Origin: an uncultured Flavobacteriales bacterium
GTDB lineage: Bacteria; Bacteroidota; Bacteroidia; Flavobacteriales; Flavobacteriaceae
Direction of reading: 5' to 3'
DNA length: 41,787 bases
Assembly (NCBI GenBank): GCA_913009535.1
Contig: CAJVXR010000004.1
Coordinates: 1-41,787 of the forward strand
Shown one piece after another: positions 34,400 to 41,787 of the stretch. Position 1 is the stretch's first letter. Each line of letters opens with the position of its first letter. The position numbers were made by a program, and so were the translations under genes. The notes beneath the pieces were generated by a model. That model made no database searches. It worked only from the letters and a program-made list of their open reading frames with translations, and was not told the origin of the DNA.

Positions 34400-36679
34400 A
34401 TGAAAAGAAAAACTACAAGAAAGCAAGCTTTAGATTACCATGCTAAGCCAACCCCTGGAAAAATAAAAGTAGTCCCAACTAAAAAGTATGCAACTCAAAG
34501 AGATCTTTCTTTGGCTTATTCACCAGGTGTAGCTGAGCCTTGCTTAGAAATTCAAAAAGATAAATCAAACTCTTATAAATATACATCTAAAGGGAATCTT
34601 GTTGCTGTAATCACAAATGGGACTGCAGTATTAGGATTGGGAAATATTGGCGCTGAGGCATCTAAACCTGTTATGGAAGGGAAGGCTTTATTGTTTAAGA
34701 TTTTTGCAGATATTGATGTTTTTGATATCGAAGTAGATACAGAAAATATTGAAGAGTTTATCAATACTGTAAAAAATATTGCACCTACATTTGGAGGAAT
34801 TAATTTGGAAGACATCAAAGCTCCAGAAGCTTTTGAAATTGAAAGAAGATTAAAAGAAGAGTTAGATATTCCCGTAATGCATGACGACCAACATGGTACC
34901 GCAATTATCTCAGCTGCGGCTTTAATTAATGCTTTAGAAATTGCTGACAAAAAAATCGAAGATGTTAAGGTGGTTATTAGTGGAGCCGGTGCCGCAGCTA
35001 TATCATGTGCAAAGCTTTATAAATCATTCGGTCTTAACAATGACAATATTGTTATGCTAGATAGCAAGGGGGTTATTAATAAAAAAAGAAAAAATTTAAA
35101 CATTAGCAAGGCAGAGTTCGCTACATCAAGAAAAATATCAACTTTAGAAGAAGCTATTGTTGATTCAGATGTTTTTATAGGCTTATCTACATCTGGTATT
35201 TTGACGGCAAGTATGTTAAAAAAAATGGCTGATAATCCTATTGTTTTTGCTATGGCTAACCCAGATCCAGAAATTGATTATAAGTTAGCTGTAAGCACAA
35301 GAGATGATATAATAATGGCTACTGGAAGAAGTGACAATCCAAATCAAGTTAACAACGTACTTGGATTTCCATTTATTTTTAGAGGGGCTTTAGATGTTAG
35401 AGCAACTACTATAAATGAAGAAATGAAAAAAGCTGCTGTTATAGCTCTAGCGAGTTTAGCTAAAGAGGCGGTGCCAGAACAGGTTAATGTTGCTTATGAA
35501 CAAACAAGATTGGCTTTTGGTAAAGATTATATTATTCCAAAACCATTTGACCCTAGGTTAATTTCAGTTGTTCCTCCAGCAGTTGCTAAAGCTGCAATGG
35601 AAAGTGGAGTGGCTCAATTTCCTATAAAAAACTGGAGTAAATATAAAGATGAACTTATAGAAAGGTCTGGAGGGGATAATAAACTAGTAAGATTAATGCA
35701 TGGAAGAGCAAAAATCAACCCTAAAAGAGTTGTTTTTGCAGAAGCGGACCAACTAACCGTATTAAAAGCTGCACAGTTTGTTCATGATGAGGGAATTGCA
35801 ATTCCAATTTTACTAGGTAGAAAAGAAACTATCAATTCATTAATGGAAGAATTAGATTTTGATGCAGATATTGAGATTATAGATCCTAAAGAAAATAGTC
35901 AGGCCATGATTGATGAATATGCTTCAATTTACTGGAAGAAAGAGGAAAGGAAAGGTCTTACTCTCTTAGCATCAAAAAAATTAATGAGAGAGAGAAATTA
36001 TTTTGGAGCAATGATGGTAAATTCAGGAGATGCTGATGCATTAATTACGGGCTATTCAAAAAGTTATCCAAATGTTGTAAAGCCAATTTTAAAATTAATA
36101 GGGTTAGATGACGGTGCTACAAGAATTGCAACTACAAATTTATTAATTACAGAAAGAGGTCCATTATTTTTGAGTGATACCTCAATTAATATTGATCCAA
36201 GTGCTGCAGATTTAGCAAAAATCGCCCAAATGACAGCAACTACAGTTAAAATGTTTGGAATTGAGCCTGTAATAGCAATGACCTCATATTCAAATTTTGG
36301 ATCTTCAAAAGATATCTCAGCAACTAAAGTTAGAACTGCAGTAAAATATTTACACAGATCTTATCCAAACTTAATAGTAGACGGAGAGCTTCAAACTGAT
36401 TTCGCATTAAATAATGAAATGCGAAATGATATTTTCCCATTTTCAAAACTATCTTCTAAAAAGGTAAATACATTGATTTTTCCAAATTTAGACTCTGCTA
36501 ACATTACATATAAACTTTTGAAAGAATTGAATAAAGCTGACAATATTGGGCCAATAATGATGGGTTTAAAAAAACCAGTGCATATTTTACAATTAGATGC
36601 TTCTGTAGATGAAATTATTAATATGACTGCAATTGCAGTAATAGATGCTCAAATGAAAGAATCAAGAAAAATAAATTAA
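34400..36679 (+). CDS. maeB: NADP-dependent malic enzyme with C-terminal phosphotransacetylase-like domain
   Basis: The enzyme decarboxylates malate to pyruvate with reduction of NADP. Residues ~15-155 form the malic N-domain (SLAYSPGVAEPCLEI, GNLVAVITNGTAVLGLGNIG, GKALLFKIFADIDVFDIE). GGINLEDIKAPEAFEIE and PVMHDDQHGTAI supply metal and substrate residues. The NAD(P) domain has VVISGAGAAAISCAKLY (GAGAAA at 195-200). From ~430 a phosphotransacetylase-like domain follows (ARINPKRVVFAEAD-type start, GDADALITGYSKSYP, VDGELQTDFALN). In MaeB this domain regulates the enzyme by binding acetyl-CoA and has no acetyl transfer activity. The 759 residues fit full-length MaeB. ruvA follows after 28 bp, an order also typical of flavobacteria. 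Confidence 0.96.
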   Translation: MKRKTTRKQALDYHAKPTPGKIKVVPTKKYATQRDLSLAYSPGVAEPCLEIQKDKSNSYKYTSKGNLVAVITNGTAVLGLGNIGAEASKPVMEGKALLFKIFADIDVFDIEVDTENIEEFINTVKNIAPTFGGINLEDIKAPEAFEIERRLKEELDIPVMHDDQHGTAIISAAALINALEIADKKIEDVKVVISGAGAAAISCAKLYKSFGLNNDNIVMLDSKGVINKKRKNLNISKAEFATSRKISTLEEAIVDSDVFIGLSTSGILTASMLKKMADNPIVFAMANPDPEIDYKLAVSTRDDIIMATGRSDNPNQVNNVLGFPFIFRGALDVRATTINEEMKKAAVIALASLAKEAVPEQVNVAYEQTRLAFGKDYIIPKPFDPRLISVVPPAVAKAAMESGVAQFPIKNWSKYKDELIERSGGDNKLVRLMHGRAKINPKRVVFAEADQLTVLKAAQFVHDEGIAIPILLGRKETINSLMEELDFDADIEIIDPKENSQAMIDEYASIYWKKEERKGLTLLASKKLMRERNYFGAMMVNSGDADALITGYSKSYPNVVKPILKLIGLDDGATRIATTNLLITERGPLFLSDTSINIDPSAADLAKIAQMTATTVKMFGIEPVIAMTSYSNFGSSKDISATKVRTAVKYLHRSYPNLIVDGELQTDFALNNEMRNDIFPFSKLSSKKVNTLIFPNLDSANITYKLLKELNKADNIGPIMMGLKKPVHILQLDASVDEIINMTAIAVIDAQMKESRKIN

Positions 36680-36680
36680 C

Positions 36681-36688
36681 TAAATTTG
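36681..36688 (+). promoter_or_regulatory. Possible -7 box in the maeB-ruvA gap
   Basis: TAAATTTG starts directly after the maeB stop codon and ends 19 bases before the ruvA ATG. No -33 TTG is visible upstream within maeB at the right spacing. Could be an internal promoter or chance. Confidence 0.28.
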
Positions 36689-36707
36689 ACCAAATAAAAC
36701 TCATATC

Positions 36708-37292
36708 ATGATAACACATATTAAAGGAAAATTAGTTGAAAAATCACCTACGAGTGTTATTATTGATGTAAATGGAATAGGTTATTTAATTAATATTTCT
36801 TTAAATACATTTTCAGCTATTCCTGATCAGGAAAATTTAAAGCTATATACCCATCTTCAGATTAAAGAAGATTCTCATACTTTATTTGGATTTTATGGCC
36901 TAAAAGAGAGAGAGATATTTAGATTACTTATATCTGTCAGTGGTATTGGAGCTAGTATCGCAAGAACAATGTTATCATCTCTTACTCCTGAACAAATAAT
37001 TCAAGGAATTTCAATTGGAGATTCTGTAATGATCCAATCTGTTAAAGGCATAGGCCTTAAAACATCTCAACGGGTAATAATTGAATTAAAAGATAAAGTG
37101 CTAAAAATATATGACCTTGATGATAAAGTTTCTTTCCCAAATAGCAATACCGCTAAAGAAGAAGCGTTATCTGCACTAGAAGTACTTGGAATTAATAAAA
37201 AGACTTCTGAGAAATTAGTAGATAAAATCATATTAGATAATGCAGATGCTTCTGTTGAGTTTGTAATTAAAGAGGCTTTGAAAAAATTATAG
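36708..37292 (+). CDS. ruvA: Holliday junction DNA helicase subunit RuvA
   Basis: RuvA binds the four-way junction and loads RuvB. The 194 residues contain the OB-fold N-domain (MITHIKGKLVEKSPTSVIIDVNGIGYLINI), the LKIKEDSHTLFGF-type strand (here LQIKEDSHTLFGFYGLKERE), and two helix-hairpin-helix motifs (LISVSGIGASIARTML and VKGIGLKTSQRVIIEL). The C-terminal RuvB-binding domain (EEALSALEVLGINKKTSEKL) follows. It lies between maeB and sprA, and the sprA frame begins 6 bases after its stop. Confidence 0.97.
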   Translation: MITHIKGKLVEKSPTSVIIDVNGIGYLINISLNTFSAIPDQENLKLYTHLQIKEDSHTLFGFYGLKEREIFRLLISVSGIGASIARTMLSSLTPEQIIQGISIGDSVMIQSVKGIGLKTSQRVIIELKDKVLKIYDLDDKVSFPNSNTAKEEALSALEVLGINKKTSEKLVDKIILDNADASVEFVIKEALKKL

Positions 37293-37298
37293 TTTACT

Positions 37299-40200
37299 TT
37301 GAATATATTTGAAAATATACTTTTTAATAAATTTAATACGCTCGTATTTTATATAATTATAGCTCTATCTGTTAACTTCACCTTTTCTCAAGATCAACTA
37401 AATGAAGATATTGCAACTACTGATATTGAGTTAGATAATCCTCCTAGCATAGTTGAAAGCTATGTATATGACCCAGTTAGTGACAGATACTTTTTCAATC
37501 AATCCGTTGGAAGTTTTAATATTAATTATCCAATAATTTTATCTCCTCAAGAATATGAAGAGTTAGTCTTAAATGAAAGTTTAAAAAAATATTATAAAGA
37601 CAAAGTAAATGCTGCTGAAGGCAGGTTGGATGGATCTGAAGATCTACAGAAAAACTTAATTCCTGAAATTTATGTCAACTCTAAGTTATTTGAATCAATA
37701 TTTGGTGGGAATACTATCGAAGTTGTTCCGCAAGGATCTTTAGAAATTGATTTAGGGGCCCTTTATACAAAACAAGACAACCCCTCTTTCTCACCCAGGA
37801 ATAGAAGTAACTTTTCGTTTGATTTTGATCAACGAATTGGACTTAGTCTACTTGGTAAAGTAGGAACTAGAGTTCAGGTTAATGCAAATTTTGATACTCA
37901 ATCTACATTTGACTTTCAGAACCTTATGCAAATTCAATATGAGCCTACTGAAGATGACATCATAAAAAAAATTGAAGTTGGAAATGTGAGTATGCCCTTA
38001 AATAGCACATTGATTTCCGGTGCACAGAGTTTATTTGGATTTAAAACAGAGCTCCAATTTGGTAAAACTAAAGTTATTGCTGTGTTTTCTGAACAAAAAT
38101 CAGAGGCTAAAACTGTTGTAGCCCAAGCTGGGGGTACTATTGAAGAGTTTGAATTTAGAGCTCTTGAATATGACGAGAATAGACATTTTTTTCTTAGTCA
38201 TGCTTTTAGAGATAAATACAATCAAGCCTTATTAAATTATCCTTTTATAAATTCTAATATTCAAATTACTAGAAGTGAAGTATGGGTAACTAACAGAAAT
38301 AATCAAGTTGAGAACGTTAGAAATATTGTAGCCTTTCAGGATTTAGGAGAATCATCTTCTTTGTCCTCAAGTGTTAATGTTTTTGTAGGGCCTAATGCTA
38401 ATCCTGATAATGCTAATAATGGATTTAATCCCATGATTATAGGACAAGCAAATTCACAACTAACTAGTTCTGTCCGTGATATTGCGACAATACAATCAGG
38501 CATCCTTTTATCAGATGTAAATGAAGGTTTTGATTATGGAAAGCTTGAGAACGCTAAAAAATTACTTCCTGGCTCAGACTATAACATTAATACTCAGTTG
38601 GGTTATATTTCATTAAATCAAAAACTTGATAACGATGAAATATTGGCTGTAGCTTTTCAATATACAATAGGAGATCAAGTATTTCAAGTTGGAGAATTTG
38701 CAAATGATGGAGTTCAAGCTACAGAAGTAAGTGATAATAATGATTCTAATCCAGTAATTAATAATAATAATTTAGTAGTGAAATTATTAAAAAGTACAGT
38801 GAGTAGTGTAGATGAACCTATGTGGGATTTGATGATGAAAAATATTTATAATACAGGCTCTTTTCAGCTAGAAGAAGATGGTTTTAAGTTAAATATTTTT
38901 TATAATGAATCTTCTCCTTTAAATTACATATCTGCTGTTGAAGGAACACCCTTTCCTACTAATAATAATGGTTTAAGTCTAGGTGAGACACCACTTCTAA
39001 ACCTTTTTAACTTTGATAGATTAAATTCTAATAATGATCCTCAGTTTAACGGAGATGGTTTTTTTGATTTTGTTCCAGGGATGACTGTCCTTCAAAATAA
39101 TGGAAAAATCATATTTACTAAGGTTGAACCATTTGGAGAATTCTTATTTGAAAAGTTAAGGCTAAACCCAAATGAAAATTATAACGGAAATCAGGACATT
39201 ACGGACGATTATAACCTTAATCAAAAAAAATATGTTTATTCTTCTCTTTATAACTCTTCCAAAACTATAGCACTTCAATCTTCAGAAAAAAACAAATTTC
39301 AAGTTACTGGAAAATATAAATCATCTAGTGGCTCAGGAATTCCAATTGGTGCATATAATGTCCCCAGAGGTTCTGTCAATGTTACTGCTGGAGGAAGAGT
39401 ACTAACCGAAGGAGTTGACTATACAGTAAACTATCAATTAGGAACTGTTCAGATACTTGATCCAGCTCTTCAGTCTTCAGGCACTCCTATTAGTGTTAGC
39501 GTTGAAAATAATGCGACTTTTGGTCAACAAACCAAAAGATTCACAGGTTTTAATGTAGAACATCAATTTAACGAAAATTTTTTATTAGGCGGTACATTTT
39601 TAAACCTTAATGAAAGACCAGTTACTCAAAAAGCAAATTATGGTACTGAGCCTATCAACAATACTATATTTGGCTTTAACGGAAACTTTGCAACTGAGTT
39701 GCCTTTTTTAACTAGGTTGGTTAACAAATTTCCTAATATTGAGACAGAAGCTCCTTCAAACTTGTCTGTTAGAGCAGAGGTAGCTTATTTGGTTCCTGGC
39801 GCGCCAAAAGGAACTGATTTTAAAGGGGAAGTAACTTCTTATGTTGATGACTTTGAAGGAACTCAAAACATTATAGATCTTATGAGTACTCAAGGATGGT
39901 CTTTATCAAGTAGACCTAAAAATCTCGGTTTGTTATACAATGACGGAGGGGAAGATGCTAATGGTATTCAAAATGGATATGATCGTGCTTTATTAAATTG
40001 GTATTCAATTGATCCAATTTTTTATAGTAGCATAAGGCCAAGTGAGATAAATGATGATGACGTTTCTAACGCTTATACACGTAGAATTTTTATTGATGAA
40101 ATTTTCCCTCAAGTTGATATTGTTCAAGGGCAATTATCTGTAATAAATTCTTTGGATTTAAATTATTATCCAGAAGAAAGAGGGCCATACAACATGAACC

Positions 40201-41787
40201 CTCAAAACTCGCAAAATACTTTAACAAATCCTTCAAATAGTTGGGCGGGAATAACAAGGCAAATTACAACTACTGATTTTGAACAATCAAATGTTGAGTA
40301 TATAGAATTTTGGTTACAAGATCCTTTTATTAATAATTCAGAAAATTTAGGGGGAAAACTTAATTTTAATTTAGGTAATATTTCTGAAGATATTTTGAAA
40401 GATGGAAGAAAGCAATATGAAAACGGATTACCCGAAGATGGAGATATTAGCTTATTAAATGAAACTACCTGGGGATCAGTTGTACCGCAAAATCAATCTT
40501 TAATTTATGCATTCTCTACTTTAGGAGAAGAGAGAGGAAATCAAGATGTGGGTTTAGACGGATATGATGATCAAGATGAAGCAATAAAGTTCCCTTCCTT
40601 TTCTAACCTTGATGACCCTTCGAATGATAATTACAATTACTTTTTGAATGTCGATGGAGATATTTTAAACAGATATAAAAACTATAATGGATTAGAGGGT
40701 AACTCTCCTGAAACATTCACAAATACTAATCGAGGGTCATCTACCCAGCCAGATGCTGAAGATATTAATAGGGATAACACAATGAATACTATTGATAGTT
40801 ATTTTGAATATGAAATTGACATTACTCCAAACTCTTTATCGGATATAAATAATGAATATATAAAGGACAGAAAAGTAAAAACTGTAACCCTTCCTAATGG
40901 AACATCAGAAACAATTAAGTGGTATCAATTTAGAGTCCCTGTTAACGAACCTACAAATACAGTTGGAGGTATTTCTGACTTTAGATCTATTAGATTTATA
41001 AGAATGTATTTGAATGAATTTACTCAAAACACAATATTTAGATTTGGTACTCTGGAGCTAGTTAGAAGTGACTGGAGAAAATATCAATTATCTCTCGATG
41101 ATGAACTGAATAATGACAATGACATTACTAATGTAAATGTAGGGGTTATTGGAATTCAAGAAAATGAAGAAAGCTATGTCTCCCCGCCAGGAGTAGAAAG
41201 AGAGCAGTTTAACAACAATAATACAATTGTTAGGCAAAATGAACAATCTTTAGTTTTAGATGTTTGTGCTTTAGAAACCGAAGATTCAAGAGCTGTTTAT
41301 AAAAATATAAATGTGGACATGAGGCAGTATAAAAGAATAAGAATGTTTTTACATGCTGAAGAAGGTTCCAACCCAGGACTATCAGATGGTGATATTGTTG
41401 GATTTATAAGAATTGGTAATGATTTAACCCAGAATTATTATCAAATCGAAGTACCCTTACAAAGGTCTTCGAATAATACACTAGACCCTCAATCTGTTTG
41501 GCCTGAAATTAATGAAATTAACCTGCCAATTGAAATTTTAGAATCAATTAAGTCATTAGGTATTACTAATGGAACACTAGCTAATGAAGATCCTATTTTT
41601 TATGATGTTTTTGGTGATGATCTTGTGATTGAACCGGTTGACGAATTTTCTGAATTTGAAATGGGTCAACAAAGAGTATCAATTAAGGGTAATCCTAACT
41701 TCGGTGACATTAGAACCTTAATGGTAGGAGTAAAAAACCCAAGACAAGATAACATGGATGTTTGCGGTTCAGTTTGGTTTAATGAAC
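37299..41787 (+). CDS. sprA: SprA, outer-membrane translocon of the type IX secretion system (5' part, TTG start)
   Basis: SprA forms the very large beta-barrel through which T9SS cargo and gliding adhesins cross the outer membrane. The frame is open for 1,496 codons to the window edge, roughly 60-65% of a usual ~2,300-2,400-residue SprA. A signal peptide (FNTLVFYIIIALSVNFTFSQ, ending near residue 31) is followed by SprA-typical text: EIDLGALYTKQDNPSFSPRNR, GKVGTRVQVNANFDTQSTFDFQN, SGAQSLFGFKTELQFGKTKV and LPGSDYNINTQLGYISLNQ. VSRP-type barrel segments continue to the end (RQDNMDVCGSVWFNE). The only credible start is TTG 37299: the ruvA stop TAG (37290) is in frame just before it, and no in-frame ATG precedes the signal peptide. 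Confidence 0.95.
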   Translation, partial: MNIFENILFNKFNTLVFYIIIALSVNFTFSQDQLNEDIATTDIELDNPPSIVESYVYDPVSDRYFFNQSVGSFNINYPIILSPQEYEELVLNESLKKYYKDKVNAAEGRLDGSEDLQKNLIPEIYVNSKLFESIFGGNTIEVVPQGSLEIDLGALYTKQDNPSFSPRNRSNFSFDFDQRIGLSLLGKVGTRVQVNANFDTQSTFDFQNLMQIQYEPTEDDIIKKIEVGNVSMPLNSTLISGAQSLFGFKTELQFGKTKVIAVFSEQKSEAKTVVAQAGGTIEEFEFRALEYDENRHFFLSHAFRDKYNQALLNYPFINSNIQITRSEVWVTNRNNQVENVRNIVAFQDLGESSSLSSSVNVFVGPNANPDNANNGFNPMIIGQANSQLTSSVRDIATIQSGILLSDVNEGFDYGKLENAKKLLPGSDYNINTQLGYISLNQKLDNDEILAVAFQYTIGDQVFQVGEFANDGVQATEVSDNNDSNPVINNNNLVVKLLKSTVSSVDEPMWDLMMKNIYNTGSFQLEEDGFKLNIFYNESSPLNYISAVEGTPFPTNNNGLSLGETPLLNLFNFDRLNSNNDPQFNGDGFFDFVPGMTVLQNNGKIIFTKVEPFGEFLFEKLRLNPNENYNGNQDITDDYNLNQKKYVYSSLYNSSKTIALQSSEKNKFQVTGKYKSSSGSGIPIGAYNVPRGSVNVTAGGRVLTEGVDYTVNYQLGTVQILDPALQSSGTPISVSVENNATFGQQTKRFTGFNVEHQFNENFLLGGTFLNLNERPVTQKANYGTEPINNTIFGFNGNFATELPFLTRLVNKFPNIETEAPSNLSVRAEVAYLVPGAPKGTDFKGEVTSYVDDFEGTQNIIDLMSTQGWSLSSRPKNLGLLYNDGGEDANGIQNGYDRALLNWYSIDPIFYSSIRPSEINDDDVSNAYTRRIFIDEIFPQVDIVQGQLSVINSLDLNYYPEERGPYNMNPQNSQNTLTNPSNSWAGITRQITTTDFEQSNVEYIEFWLQDPFINNSENLGGKLNFNLGNISEDILKDGRKQYENGLPEDGDISLLNETTWGSVVPQNQSLIYAFSTLGEERGNQDVGLDGYDDQDEAIKFPSFSNLDDPSNDNYNYFLNVDGDILNRYKNYNGLEGNSPETFTNTNRGSSTQPDAEDINRDNTMNTIDSYFEYEIDITPNSLSDINNEYIKDRKVKTVTLPNGTSETIKWYQFRVPVNEPTNTVGGISDFRSIRFIRMYLNEFTQNTIFRFGTLELVRSDWRKYQLSLDDELNNDNDITNVNVGVIGIQENEESYVSPPGVEREQFNNNNTIVRQNEQSLVLDVCALETEDSRAVYKNINVDMRQYKRIRMFLHAEEGSNPGLSDGDIVGFIRIGNDLTQNYYQIEVPLQRSSNNTLDPQSVWPEINEINLPIEILESIKSLGITNGTLANEDPIFYDVFGDDLVIEPVDEFSEFEMGQQRVSIKGNPNFGDIRTLMVGVKNPRQDNMDVCGSVWFNE

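Noticed and set aside
37304..37311. TATATTTG box at the start of sprA.
   Set aside because: It lies 3' of the only usable start codon (TTG 37299); a transcript from here would lack a start. Treated as a chance match, and a reminder that -7-only matches occur by chance.
1..41787. A novel multi-gene system (defence island, biosynthetic cluster, mobile element).
   Set aside because: Every gene longer than 90 codons on a plausible strand was assigned to a known housekeeping, respiratory, transport or secretion family. There are no integrases, transposases, toxin-antitoxin pairs or clusters of unknown genes, and base composition looks even throughout.

Overview
The window is a chromosomal housekeeping segment from an AT-rich member of the Bacteroidota, most likely a marine member of the Flavobacteriia. 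The evidence is a complete alternative complex III (actABCDEF) followed by coxB and coxA, a 5' part of the type IX secretion translocon gene sprA directly behind ruvA, a lack of Shine-Dalgarno sequences, and promoters of the Bacteroidota type (TTG / TAnnTTTG). I see no phage, transposon, CRISPR array, plasmid or defence genes.

Layout. 1-979 (-): 5' part of an RND/MMPL-type exporter. 1046-5115 (-): translation cluster rplM-rpsI-rpsB-tsf, then pyrH-frr, with a strong promoter before rplM. 5248-10700 (-): a sugar transporter, a glycosylasparaginase and DNA polymerase I, closely spaced like an operon. 10823-12381 (+): a membrane-anchored metallophosphoesterase and a cysteine-free thioredoxin-fold protein, converging on a large DUF2723 membrane protein (12386-15619, -). 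15709-20442 (+): a promoter, tRNA-Gln, a terminator-like leader hairpin, then rimP-nusA-infB. 20447-20851 (-): a SPOR-domain protein. 21028-32309 (+): the electron-transfer operon actABCDEF-coxBA, closed by a perfect terminator hairpin. 32379-37292 (+): ruvB, queG, maeB, ruvA. 37299-41787 (+): sprA, cut by the window edge.

How the genes work together. The left third and the nusA operon supply translation and transcription factors. The middle operon encodes menaquinol oxidation by ACIII and electron delivery to an aa3-type oxidase; subunit III and the assembly factors are not in the window. ruvA/ruvB serve recombination, queG tRNA modification, maeB malate/pyruvate balance, and sprA protein export.

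I did not find a previously undescribed multi-gene system, and the gene content is ordinary for the group. The points most worth a second look are small. They are a 12-bp tandem repeat that adds a (K-A/T-E-V)n tail to ribosomal protein S2, a DNA polymerase I whose 3'-5' exonuclease catalytic residues look lost, a tRNA plus intrinsic-terminator-like leader in front of rimP-nusA-infB, a thioredoxin-fold protein without cysteine, and two genes (queG, sprA) that appear to start with TTG. All assignments were made by reading the sequence and recalling family motifs; no database search was run.
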